From Polytrichum commune (Eukaryota; Streptophyta; Polytrichopsida; Polytrichales; Polytrichaceae), in contig OX485807.1 in the NCBI GenBank assembly GCA_950295325.1, forward strand, positions 18,075,666 through 18,139,665: a DNA stretch of 64,000 bases. Direction: 5' to 3'. Positions 11,021 to 20,985 of the stretch are shown here, piece after piece. The notes beneath the pieces are model-generated. The model ran no database searches. It was not told where the DNA came from and worked only from the letters and a program-made list of their open reading frames with translations. The position numbers and the translations under genes were made by a program. Position 1 is the first letter of the stretch. The number at the start of each line of letters is the position of its first letter.

Positions 11021-13784
11021 ATCTCTCTTTGCAAAAATATTTCTTTCCTATCAATTATTAATATTATGGAACATTATATTATTGTTCTCCCTTATAAGAA
11101 TTCTCTCGGTTGCTCTTCTACCAACAAGTCGTATTTGATCCATTGAATGTAGTTACAATATCTCAAGTACACAAGAACATTTCTCTACATCGAACTCTTA
11201 TTTTTGCTAATATCAATTATCCATTTCTAATAGACCCATACAATATCACCATTATGATCTTAAAGCATAAAACTAAAACCCAACAACCAGATAAAGCAAA
11301 ACACCGAGACATTAACACCGTGGTTACTATCTCCCCAAACATCGTTTGTTGCCCATTTGGACCCAAATGACCCTCCTACTATAACAAACCAAAAACCTCA
11401 TTAACAACAATCATATGCATACATAGGCAAGACTTCCCACCCACCCACCCACACAATACCCCTTCACCCCACGACTGTGACAAATCATCTAAAAAACTTA
11501 TAACCTACACATAGTCATTGTGATGTAAGCCAACATCCTTTGGGTTCCAAATCAAATGTGGATATGTAATTATCTTAAAGTGATGAATAAGTTAGATTAA
11601 AGTTTGAAAGACAATTATCAATTAACCTTAAGATCTTAAACCTAGTAAATATCTAAATGTCCACCTCAACATAAGTTGTTGTGTATCAAACAACTTAAAC
11701 CCATCCAATATCTTCTAGTTGATCATATAAAACATCTCGATGTTATTTTACAATCAATTGTGACTATCCATGAATATTACAAGAGTTTTTCTTTTTGTCA
11801 AAACAACAAAATGAAGTTTTTACTTGTTTCACAAAGACACCTATAACTCCATGTCAAAAAATTAAAGTGCTTAATACTTTTTGGATTGTAAATAAATCTT
11901 TAATTTTGATTCAAAGGGAATCGTATTCTAAGTTGTTCCATGAAAATACCTATCATTTTTTGGGGAATAAGAATGGTATGAAATTATATGACTCTAAAGA
12001 CTATTTGAAGACCTAATTGTCAATACAAGGTTTACAAATAAGTTTGCTATATAGCAACCCGTCGTGAGCCTCTAAGTCCAATGTTTCTTACAAACCAGGG
12101 GCAACAACACCACTCACTGTCTCTCATAGTATTTGACTATCACTCAAAGTCTTAATATAGTATTTTAGTTTCAATTATCAAAAAACTAATAACTTCTAAA
12201 TCACCCTATAAAAATTAACTAAAACATAAGTCCTTTGCCTAAAGTTGAGCGGTACTTGAGTAGAATATGAAGATCTTTGAAGGGAGGAAGACGAATGATG
12301 TAGATTTCAAACATTTGAAACTTCTAGAAGTAGAAGTCGCAAGAGAGATGTCGGAGATGTAGTTAAAGTCCATATCACAGGGGTTCTTCAAGCAATAGGC
12401 GTGAGCCCCTACATTGACTTGGACCTTGCCAACTCCGAGTTAGCTCGTTTCAGTTTCGTCCATCGTGTATCTGTCTAGGAAACATATTTCAAGGACTTGG
12501 TTACCGTTCAGTGTCATCAGTCAAAAATTCATTCAAAATTGACTGAATAATCTCAAAAAGCACTTGTGGACTACAAAATTTATAGGTAAGGGATTTTCTA
12601 TTAAATTAAAAAATAATTTCCATGATATATAATAAAGTTATTTTTTTGCCAATTTCATTTGGTTATGTTAACATGTCGCCACCTCGGATATTATTCAAGT
12701 TGTCTTTTCAATCCAAAGACAATTATTGAAACCAACTTACTTCATAACCCCATTAGCTTAGTAAAATTTAAATAATAAATTCATAAATATCTTGCATTTA
12801 TTATATAGAAAAACTAAACAAACAAAGTAAGCAAAAAAAACAAAACATTCTAAAATATAAAAACACCATCAACTAAAAAATATATAGATGCCAAAAGACA
12901 AAATTAGAGGTTCCACATCTTGATTAAAATGAAGAAATGAATCTACGGATCTATAACATACTTAATGATCTATAATTTAGTAATGCACATTAATGAACCT
13001 AATCTCCAATAGGTTTTTCATAATAAAACTAAAATACGATATAATTTCAAGCTTGTGTTATTGTGTTTGAAATATTAAGAATAAATTGTTGGGATAGCAA
13101 GCATGTGTTAGGGTAGCAATGGGCTTAGGGGGTGGTAGCAACGGACTTTGGGGGACATCGGTTAGGCCTAGGAGGTGGGCAACAGTGGACTTAGCAACAT
13201 GGTTGCAAAGCAAGAGCACTAGGTCACAAATCGACATCATCAGGTCATAGAATGCCAACACGAGATCACGAAGAAGAAGCGCCAAGTTGCAAAACCATGA
13301 GATTTTGGCACATGTCCCAGTTTTAGTCGCATGCAACCTCTTGGAAGGCTAGACAACAAGTTGGGCGATGGTAATGTTTAGTTGAATTTATGATGCAACC
13401 AAAGCAAGCCATCACATAAGTTGCATAGTGCATTAACAACATGTATTTTATCCCAAATGCAGTAAACACATTGGCATGTGTTTTACTCAATTATAGGAAA
13501 CATATATTTTTATTGCAATTTTTATTTTTGTGTTCATATTTTTAATTTTTTGTAGTTTAATTCCCATGTCCTCCAAGGACCACCCAATTTGTGGAAGCCC
13601 ATGCCATGTGCCCAACCTAAAAAGCCTATTCATTTGATTTTTTGCCTTCTCAATTAGCTTCCCTCTATAGTCATTTTATTATATTTATGTCCACTACTCC
13701 CCCCCCCCCTTTCCCATCCCAATCCCGTTAACTAAAAATTTATAGAACCAATTATGCTAACAACATGGAACTCACAACAATCCA
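11021..13784. other. No gene recognised
   Basis: Very AT-rich. Contains a C-rich patch (CCCACCCACCCACC) near 11,440 and an 11-base C run at 13,699-13,709. A 92-codon minus-strand frame at 13,058-13,336 has a leucine-rich composition but no family signature, so I treat it as chance. Confidence 0.4.
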
Positions 13785-14030
13785 AGAATGCATGAAAGCC
13801 CATTGGCTTGGGGACCACAAAATGAGATCTTAAACTCTCAGCATTCTTTAATGACCTCCATAAGGTAGCTTACAATTTGATAAAATAAATTTGTAGTCAA
13901 CAATCCCCGTAGGATCCATCAATGCACTTCTAAATTTTGTAAGTCTCATAAAAAAATTCAAGGTCTCGCGTTCAAAGCTCGAGTGTAACGTGACCAACCG
14001 GAAGTAAGAGGCTCCCCACCATTGAAATGA
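13785..14030. repeat. Dispersed repeat family F, copy 1
   Basis: Aligns with 57,650-57,940. Shared blocks are GAAAGCCCATTGGCTTG, a CTC..GACATTCCT-type block, GGGATCCAT.AA, AAGCCTC.TAAAA, a TTCAAAGCTCGA / TTGAAAGCTCGA segment and GTAAGAG.CTCC. Neighbouring family G fragments near both copies suggest they once belonged to one larger element, possibly an LTR retrotransposon, but no terminal repeats were found. Confidence 0.6.
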
Positions 14031-14496
14031 ATTTATCTTAGAAGTTCATGAAGCCAGATGGTCGCATGACTAGAACACGTCCACTTGGGGTCCAAAAGGT
14101 TAATTCCCTATAACAAAGGAGTGCAACAGGCTTTGTGTAATAACAACTAATCAACATGATGATCGAGTTGGTAGAAAGATTGAGGATTACATAGCATTCC
14201 ATATTGAAATAGAAGATAAATCTCTACCATTAATGGTGTTTTCATCGCAAAGTGTGTGTTCATTTCAACTATATCATAAAGTGCAAAAGAGACATGATTT
14301 GGTGTCTCTAAGGATTGGAATGGTTGGCCACTAGATACTTTCAATGACAAGTCTATAATTTGAGATGCCCCAAGAAAAATTCACTTTACATTGGGACAAT
14401 GACAAAGTTTGCTTTAAGTATGCTTCGCATTCATTTTTTGGGAAGTCCTTGATGCTATATCCGGTTAAGATAAGTAACATAATTAGACTGGCTCAG
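14031..14496. other. No gene recognised
   Basis: Spacer between a family F repeat and a local duplication. Only chance frames were seen. Confidence 0.4.
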
Positions 14497-14840
14497 CTTA
14501 AGTGTAAAGGGGGCTTTAGCAACCTTATGAAGTAAAAATTAGCCTTATGGATATGGATTGTTGAGGATAGATATAGAATATTGAGGTAAGCAAGCCTAAT
14601 TCAAATAATCAACTTAAATGGACACTTGTATTTTGAGTGATGTGTCTACTTAAGATAAATAGTAGAATTAAGCCCACCCCCCCTTCCTCACCTTAAGTGT
14701 AAAGGGGGCCTTAGCAACCTTGTGAATTAGCAAATGGCCTTATGGGTTATTGAGGGTGGATATAGATTACTAAATTAAGCATGCCTAATTCAATTAATCA
14801 ACTTAAATGGATACCTATATTTGAGTGATGTGTGGTTGGG
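14497..14840. repeat. Two tandem ~195-bp units
   Basis: The units start at about 14,497 and 14,692. Each runs CTTAAGTGTAAAGGGGGC, TTAGCAACCTT, GCCTTATGG, GGATATAGA, AAGCATGCCTAATTCAA (AAGCAAGCCTAATTCAA in unit 1), ATCAACTTAAATGGA and ends in GAGTGATGTG. Moderate divergence points to an old local duplication. Confidence 0.7.
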
Positions 14841-14907
14841 TGTTAGATTGCAAAAGAAAGATACGTGTTAGAAATTAAAAATCATTTTTAACTATTTAAA
14901 TAAATAA

Positions 14908-15065
14908 ACCGGACTACATGCTCAAATGTGTTAATCATTCTAAATCAACATTAAACTTAACCGAGAGGAAACCTATATGTATATTTTATCAAGAACATTC
15001 ACTTTGGCAATGAATAAGATATTCATACAAGCTCCCAAAAATTATCGGGATAATGGCTACATGCA
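14908..15065. repeat. Dispersed repeat family G, copy 1
   Basis: Begins CCGGACTACATGCTCAA and resembles copies at 33,878, 52,270 and 53,765. Shared features are the GGACTAC..GCTCAA start, ACCATTCTA..TCAAT.GTCAACAT (degraded here), TTCACT and GATATTCATACAAGCTCC. Class unknown. The layout resembles LTR or untranslated retrotransposon sequence. Confidence 0.55.
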
Positions 15066-15118
15066 TGGTTTGGGTGTGCTAAGTTAATAAGGTCCCACTG
15101 TTTATCTAATGGCAACTC

Positions 15119-16494
15119 TTCACACTATGGCCGAAGGTCGAGAGGCTGTCAATTTCCACCAATCAGATTACAAGAACTGAAGAGTTCGGCCCTCTCGACC
15201 CTTCACACTAGAGGCCAAAGTCCAAAGGTTGTCGCTCTCCAAAATGCCTACATAGCAATATTTTTTTACCAAAGTGACGGACTCTCAAAAGAAGTTTGGG
15301 TCAAGCATGAATGGAAACCCAAACTATAGTCGAGAGGCCGCCGATTTTTTTTTCATACATTTTTTATAAAAAAAAACTGATAAGATTTTGGCCATTAGAT
15401 TGGATAAGTTGTTTTGGACAAGGAATAAAGTGGGATGCTTCTTCTTCCTTTGGACTTTGGGCTTGGCCTTTGGAAGCTTCACACTATGGCCATTCAAGTC
15501 GAGCTACAGTGGGAGTTCATGGCCAAAGGTTTAGACCTTGGCCTTGGCCTTTGGAAGCTTTACAATATGCCCGCCCGAAGGCTCCACTTCCTATATGTTA
15601 TTGGCAATCTATTTTTAGCCCATTCCTTTGGACTCTCAACAAAGTTAGGCCATTCAGCAATCCCACACTCTCGACTTGGATGGCCATGGCGTGAAGCGGC
15701 CGTAAGGCCCATTTTACCTCGTATCAGGGTCTGCTCCTATCTATGGGGAGAACTAGCGGCTAGTTACAAATGAACCGGTTGAGTTTGAGAACTAATTGGT
15801 TGAAGTTGGAGACTTTAGGAGGATTACCGATCATGTTAGAGGAATCTATAGAAGAATACACCTCAAATGGACAAAGCAAAACCGGAAGAGGATGTCTAAC
15901 ATGTAACTGGTTGGGTTTAGAATCACTCGGATCTTGACCGACTAAAGGCCGCTTCACACTATGGCCGTCCAAGTCGAGAGGCCGTGGGATTGAGTGGCCA
16001 AACTTTGTTGAGAGTCCAAATGGGCTGAAAATAGCCAGTAAAATATAGTAAGTGGAGCCTTCAGGTGGGCATAGTCTGAAGCCTCCAAAGGCCAAGCCCA
16101 AAGTCCAAACCTTTGGCCATGAACTCCCATGGCCTCTCAACTTGGACCGTGTGAAGCCTCCAAAGGCCGAGCCCAAAGTCCAAACCCAAAAGGAGCACCC
16201 CACTTCATTCCTTGCTCAAAATAACCCCTCCAATCTAACGGCCAAGATCTTGTCAACGATTGATTCTTTAATGAAAAAAAACCGACAGCCTCTCGACCAT
16301 ACTTTGGGTTTCCATTCCCGTCTGACCCAAACTTCCTTCGAGAGTCCGTTGCCTTCTTCAAAAAGTAATCATTTAAAATTGCAACGGCCTGTGGACTTTG
16401 GCCATAGTGTGAAGAGCCGAGAAAGCGAACTCTTAGTTTCTTGCAATTTGATTGGTGGAAATCGACGTCCTCTCGACCTTCGGCCATAGTGTGA
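15119..16494. mobile_element. 1.4-kb foldback element with ~550-590-bp arms
   Basis: The left arm (15,119-15,702) and right arm (15,948-16,494) are reverse complements along essentially their whole length. The outermost match is TCACACTATGGCCGAAGGTC and it continues without a mismatch for 26 bases. Long identical blocks recur inside, for example GAAGTTTGGGTCA, GGAATGGAAACCCAAA, GGACTCTCAACAAAGTT and GAGTTCATGGCCAAAGGTTT. The 245-bp centre holds an unrelated repeat (family H). TTATCTAAT and TTAACTATG outside the ends match at 6 of 9 positions. TIRs this long with a possible 9-bp duplication suggest a Mutator-like foldback. Open frames in both arms mirror each other and match no known protein. 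Confidence 0.8.
15761..15940 (-). repeat. Repeat family H, copy 1, in the foldback centre
   Basis: Read on the minus strand, this segment matches 53,533-53,723 and 38,395-38,592. All three share a TTTCCAA.TCCAACC.GTTACAT-type start, GATTCCTCTAA, a CTTCAACC-type block and TTCTCAAACTC. It lies wholly within the foldback spacer, so it was either captured or inserted there. Confidence 0.65.
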
Positions 16495-17019
16495 CGCGTC
16501 CTTAACTATGCCCAAAAACTAACTTCCCGGGCACTGGCACTGGCACTGGCCTGCTCCATTGCCATTGTCCTCCAATGCCTGCCTGCCTGCCTGCCCTGCC
16601 TGTCCTAAGTTAGCCTGCACACTGCAAAGATCTGTGCAGATCATGTGGACAATTGAGCCAAAAAGTACTTAAGCTCACACAAGCAAGCTAGCTAGCCAGG
16701 CTAGGCTAGGCTACACCACTCCACTTGTGAGGAGGAGTGGAGTATGGCATGGCCCGGGTGTGCTCTAAACAAACCCCCTTTAATATCGACTGAGGAATTA
16801 ACTCAACATATATAATAATAAGGTACTTGTTTTCTAGTACCTCACCCCTGCTGCTGCTGCTGCTGCTTTTCTCTTACACAGCACCTGTCCCAAAAGCTGG
16901 GTAAAGCCTTCCGACTTCGAACCGCAAACTCGTAAAGTAAGCTTACGTACTGACTCGCCCGGCCTCTTGAGGGGAGTGCGCCCTCCCCTCGATCCCCATG
17001 TTATGTTGCAGTTTTCGCT
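16495..17019. other. G+C-enriched segment without a recognised gene; (TGCC)n and (CTG)n
   Basis: Visibly richer in G+C than its surroundings. It has (TGCC)n at 16,576-16,602, (CTG)n at 16,848-16,867, and a hairpin at 16,969-16,990 (GAGGGGAG, six-base loop, CTCCCCTC). Possibly low-copy sequence, but no open frame, promoter or splice pattern convinces me of a gene. Confidence 0.45.
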
Positions 17020-17065
17020 ATAATAACTTAATTATTCGGCCCACTTCTTCACACACGATTTGGGT

Positions 17066-17140
17066 GAACTAACCCATACACTCGTTCCTTGTTGGATGCC
17101 TATACCCTGGCTTCCGAGGAACCGGTGTACGGGTTGGTTC
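17066..17140. other. 75-nt hairpin, Q unit 1
   Basis: A near-palindrome with 26-base arms starting GAACTAACCCATACACTCGT and ending GTGTACGGGTTGGTTC. The pairing uses G-T wobbles at arm positions 5, 17 and 25 and has mismatches at 11 and 18. The loop is about 23 bases with weak further pairing. Confidence 0.7.
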
Positions 17141-17382
17141 GCCCCAGCTTTCACGGCCGAGCCACATGGGTTGTGACCGTGTAATTGTGAGGGTCCTTGA
17201 CTCTCATCAGCCAATGGCCGTACCCGCACTTTAACTGGCGTGGTCGACTGGAACTTGGGTCTTGTCTATCTATCTCTTGGACTGTGCGCTCAAAACATAA
17301 ACATCGTATTGAATTTAGTAATGATTAGTAACATAACATCGTTATAACTTATTCGGCCGACTTCCTTACACATGATTTGGGC

Positions 17383-17457
17383 GAACTAACCTATACACTC
17401 GTTCCTTGTTGGATGCCTACACCTTGGCCTCCAAGGAACTAGTGTATGGGTTGGTTC
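17383..17457. other. 75-nt hairpin, Q unit 2
   Basis: Same length and position as in unit 1, but better paired: only arm position 18 is mismatched within the 26-base arms, and two wobble or mismatch sites of unit 1 (11 and 25) are Watson-Crick here. The upper part, TTGGATGCC against GGCCTCCAA, can pair further. Confidence 0.7.
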
Positions 17458-17648
17458 ACCCCAGTCTTTACACACAAGCCACAGGGGCCGTGACCGTGAC
17501 CGTGTAATTGTGAGGGCCCTTGACTCTCATCAACCAATGGCCGAACCTATACTTTAACTGACGTGGTGTGTTGGAATTTGGGTCAGGTCTATCTCTTGGA
17601 CTGTGCGCTCAAAACATAAACATCGTTTTCAGTTTAGTAATGATTAAG

Positions 17649-18370
17649 AGAGAGAGAGAGAGAGAGAGTACTTTGACAATGAAACTTGAACTAGCAATTT
17701 GTAGGATTGCTGACCATGTAGGCGATGATTCATGTACCAATACGATCCAATGGTCAAAAGTGTATGTGGAAGCAATATGACTGTCTTATATCACGTATGG
17801 TGTTGCATGGGTTGATGTAAACTAGTTATTTATGGGGGAAATTTATTACGTGCCAAAGTCACATTCATCAAAGACATTGTTGAATCCTATGTGGAAATTA
17901 CCTTTTGGCTCCAAAAATGTTGAGCCAAACATCTTATTACTTGTGTATGGTAGTACCTTATCACATGAGAGATGGCTTGGGATTCGTAGCGTGTACGTAA
18001 ACTCATCCATTGTGGATGAAAGGGCTCCAATACAAAATTCTCCAACGAGATCGAGGGTTGGTTAAATTGGATTCGACTCCACTTGACTAATTCGGGGTCT
18101 CCGACTCTATTATTGAATTCAAATCATATGAAAACAATCATTTACATTTTATAGTGAAATTCGCTTCATTTTTCACCTTCGCTATGGATGAGTTTTTGTA
18201 GACACCACAAACCCACCCCTAGTCGCGAGAGATGGGCGGCAAAAACATCCATCCAAATCAAAAAGGCGGTTTCTTCCAAGTACGTACATATGAAGCAACA
18301 TACGTAGTACTTATCCTTTGGCAGTGTTCCCATTGTATTTTGAAACCGATCAAATCAAATCAAATCAATG
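17649..18370. other. No gene recognised
   Basis: AT-rich spacer after the (GA)n tract. A 77-codon frame at 17,832-18,065 has no recognisable motif. Confidence 0.4.
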
Positions 18371-18436
18371 GCAGGGTTCGAACTTGATAACTCATGTGTG
18401 TGCAATACACTTGCAGATGGCCTAGTTAATCGTCTT
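18371..18436 (-). repeat. tRNA-like sequence, possible SINE head
   Basis: On the minus strand this contains AGTTCGAACCC (18,374-18,384 on plus), a near-perfect Pol III B-box. It is preceded at tRNA-like distance by TTAACTAGGCC, a weak A-box. It does not fold as a clean tRNA by eye, so a tRNA-derived SINE remnant is more likely than a tRNA gene. Confidence 0.35.
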
Positions 18437-18437
18437 A

Positions 18438-18520
18438 GGGCCGCTTTCCGCACGGGCCAAGAGCCGTGACCATGACAAATCTAAGGGCCCTCAAAAATCA
18501 CTTAAAGGGCGTACCGGAAG
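18438..18520. mobile_element. Terminus related to the 52,978 TIR element (family J)
   Basis: GGGCCGCTTTCCGCACGGGC followed by CAAGAGCCGTGACCATG closely matches the left end at 52,978 (GGGCCACTTCACACACGAGC, CAAGAGCCGTGGCCATG). It is preceded by TTA. No matching right end was found before 19,000, so the element is truncated or its far end has decayed. Confidence 0.5.
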
Positions 18521-19437
18521 ATAGTAATCTAATTTTGCAATTGATGGGCCTTCAAGCTTAGTTTAAAGTGAAAGTGGACCATGTTGAGAATCACAACATG
18601 TTTTTATGGACAACCCAAAACGGTGGTAGTTAAGGACCCACCATGCAAATATGATATTTCTAGGAACCAATGGAAAGTTAATTGTTTGCCACATTCTCAG
18701 CTTTTGCATCATACCCACTTCTTTTTGGATGGATCAGACATAATATCTAGTAAGCCGTGAAACATTACCCAATTGGTGTCATGCATGACACCATGTAGAT
18801 TTTTCATCAATTCAAATTTCTTTGGTTCCTCGGGCCCTCGTGGTCTAATATAAAGTGGACTTGGACCATCTCCATATGCTTGACCAATCAATAGGGGCCT
18901 AATGATATGTATTTGGGTTGATTCAACATAACTTATATTTTGATGCTAATTACATGGTCAAGACATTTAACAAATGTGTATCTAAGTTGTAAGGGGTTCT
19001 CAACAACTCCACTTTTAACTTACATGGTTGGCATGAATTTTTGGCCACATATTAGGAATACGCTTGGTGCATGTCTCTTCTCCATACACCTAGCATACTC
19101 TTAATATGTATTTTTTTGAGTTGATGATTATTTCTATTGAGAGTATACTAGATGTATACCTCCTTTTTCAATGCCATCAACAATGGTTTTGAGCTTCTAG
19201 TGACGATGTAACGTTATTCATAGTGAGTACGTGGAAAACATGTGTTCCATATGTTGAGCCTACTCCATTTCAACGAGGTCTCACTAGATCAATTCATGGT
19301 TTCATCTTGGGTTCTCATCATCCTAAAAAGGTATAAATTTGTTATGAATAAAGGTAAACGAGTGTTAAATGGTTACTTTTTCCAACTAACCCACTTTTCT
19401 TGGGATCCGAAACACATGATCAGTACGAGATGCTTGG
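18521..19437. other. No gene recognised
   Basis: May include the remains of the interior of the truncated family J element at its left side. Otherwise only chance frames were seen. Confidence 0.4.
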
Positions 19438-19822
19438 AAAATCCAAATTGAGGTTGTAGTCACCTTCCTCGTGAGTTTAGAGCTCGCATGAATATCTTAT
19501 TTATGATCAAAGTGAAGATTCTCGTGCTCATCAAATGGTCATATAGGTCCCAATGAACATGAAGAAATTGGAACCAACTCATTCACTATCCTTACTCCTC
19601 GTTATTGACCGGGTAGTCCACTGATAAGTCCCTCCAATTACGTTCACTATTGCACCTATAACAATTATCAGATTTTGAACACGAAGTCTAATCGCTTTTA
19701 CACACATGTCACTTTGGAATCCATTCTCGGAGCCACACCTAATTACACACCACTCAAATAGAAGGTGCCTAATCAAAATAAATAATCGAAGTAGGCATGT
19801 CTACCTTAAGTCACTACGGTTT
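19438..19822. repeat. Dispersed repeat family N, copy 2
   Basis: Direct-orientation counterpart of 1-352. AATCCAAATTGAGG is at its start, and ACCACTCAAAT followed by GGCATGTCTAC is at its end. About 10% longer than copy 1 because of indels. Confidence 0.6.
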
Positions 19823-20184
19823 CACTTCCATATGGACGTGTATTCATGGTCAATGGGAAACTCCACTCCAACAAAGGATTCTCCACTCCAACAAAGGATT
19901 TTGATTGTTTGATGTATGCTTATCAACGGTCCATGTGATGGTTTAGATGTGCTCATTGAACACGATTTTAGTATTATATTTAGCACGAGGTGTACAAAGA
20001 GCAAGATGGAAATTAACATATACGACAATTGCAATTGACAACACTCAAGTGTTTTTAGCAATGGTTTACGTATTTGAACCCCGGGAATCTCCTTTTATAT
20101 GTAGGTGCCAGTTGGTTTTCAAATTGAAAAATGGACTTGATAACGGGCGTTAGTTTAAAGATAGGGTCACTTTTCACACGACTG

Positions 20185-20524
20185 CACTAAATAGTGTATT
20201 TTATGTTACCGTGGTAACTTTTCCAATGACACTTCTTATGAAGTAGTTTACTAGTATTGTTGTCTCAACTTGTAGTTTATCTAAATTTCAACCGTCAAAA
20301 CAAAGTATGCTATTTTATGCATCCTAACATTTATGTGATTGTATATTGTCATGGATAAATGTAATTTGGATGAAACATCACTTAGTAAGATGTGACAACT
20401 TTTGTAAGGAATGACAAAGAATGTTAGGCTTACATTTAGTGTTGGTGGCATTACATGGGTGGTTTACAATTAGTTTTGAGCAAGACAATTACAATTAGTG
20501 GCACTAGATACAATATTTAGTATA
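20185..20524 (-). mobile_element. Short CACTA-ended TIR element, family M, copy 1
   Basis: A ~340-bp element starting CACTAAATAG and ending in a TATTTAGTATAG-type terminus. The interior is the reverse complement of the family order seen at 35,271: CATCCAAATT / AATTTGGATG, TTGTCAT.C.TT / GGAATGACAA and CAATACTAATTG / CAATTAGT.TTGAG. No coding capacity. Family described further at 35,271. Confidence 0.65.
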
Positions 20525-20730
20525 GAAATCGATGGCATCTTGTAATCGAAATTGATTGATCATCCATCGACAAGGGTTTCTCTACATATTCATCTAGGTT
20601 TCACTCAATTCCATCCACACGTATCATCCGGTAATTTTTGACAAACAATTCAAGGAGGATGGACAAATCATTGATCATGTGGTTTGTCTTCCATCTCCTC
20701 TCACCAATTACATTCCTACACTACACTACA

Positions 20731-20985
20731 TAGTCATGTTATCATGGGCCGCAGTAGTTTTCTAGAGCCCACATTTATTTCCAACCCACACTATTTTTCA
20801 AGTGAAAAAAGTTTAGTGTGGGCCACATTAATTGGTTTTTTTCTTAGAAGTTAATTTTTGTGGATACTTTATTATGTGCTATTTTTGTCATATAATTGAT
20901 ATTCAATATGTTGGTTTAGAAGTCTTCACGAAGACGTAGGGAAAGACTAAGGGTCTTAGACTTTGCTAAGGTAGGATGTTATTAG
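20731..20985. repeat. Repeat family S, copy 1 (GTGGGCCACA motif)
   Basis: Begins TAGTCATGTTATCATGGGCC and resembles 36,279-36,535. Both contain an AGTGTGGGCCACA.TAATT core and later an AAGTCTT.A.GAAGAC block followed by a GGTCT.AGAC block. A third, shorter relative is at 45,335-45,477. The core is partly palindromic, as in MITEs. Confidence 0.55.

Larger units (their letters stand above)
17020..17648. repeat. Two tandem ~320-bp units (family Q)
   Basis: The units are about 17,020-17,340 and 17,341-17,648. Both run ATTCGGCC, CACACGATTTGGG-type, CACTCGTTCCTTGTTGGATG, GGTTGGTTC.CCCCAG, GTGTAATTGTGAGGG, CTTGACTCTCATCA and CTTGGACTGTGCGCTCAAAA. A third partial copy is at 26,443-26,545. The segment around the GCCGTGACC / AATTGTGAGGGCCC stretch resembles the end of the TIR element at 52,978. 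The second unit ends in a (GA)n run at 17,647-17,668. Confidence 0.8.

Noticed and set aside
15311-16489. Frames of 112-147 codons on both strands
   Set aside because: They mirror each other because the region is a large inverted repeat. Tryptophan/leucine-rich sequence with no domain.
18371-18436. Genuine tRNA gene
   Set aside because: The B-box is good but the A-box is poor, and no acceptor stem pairs. Kept only as a tRNA-like repeat.
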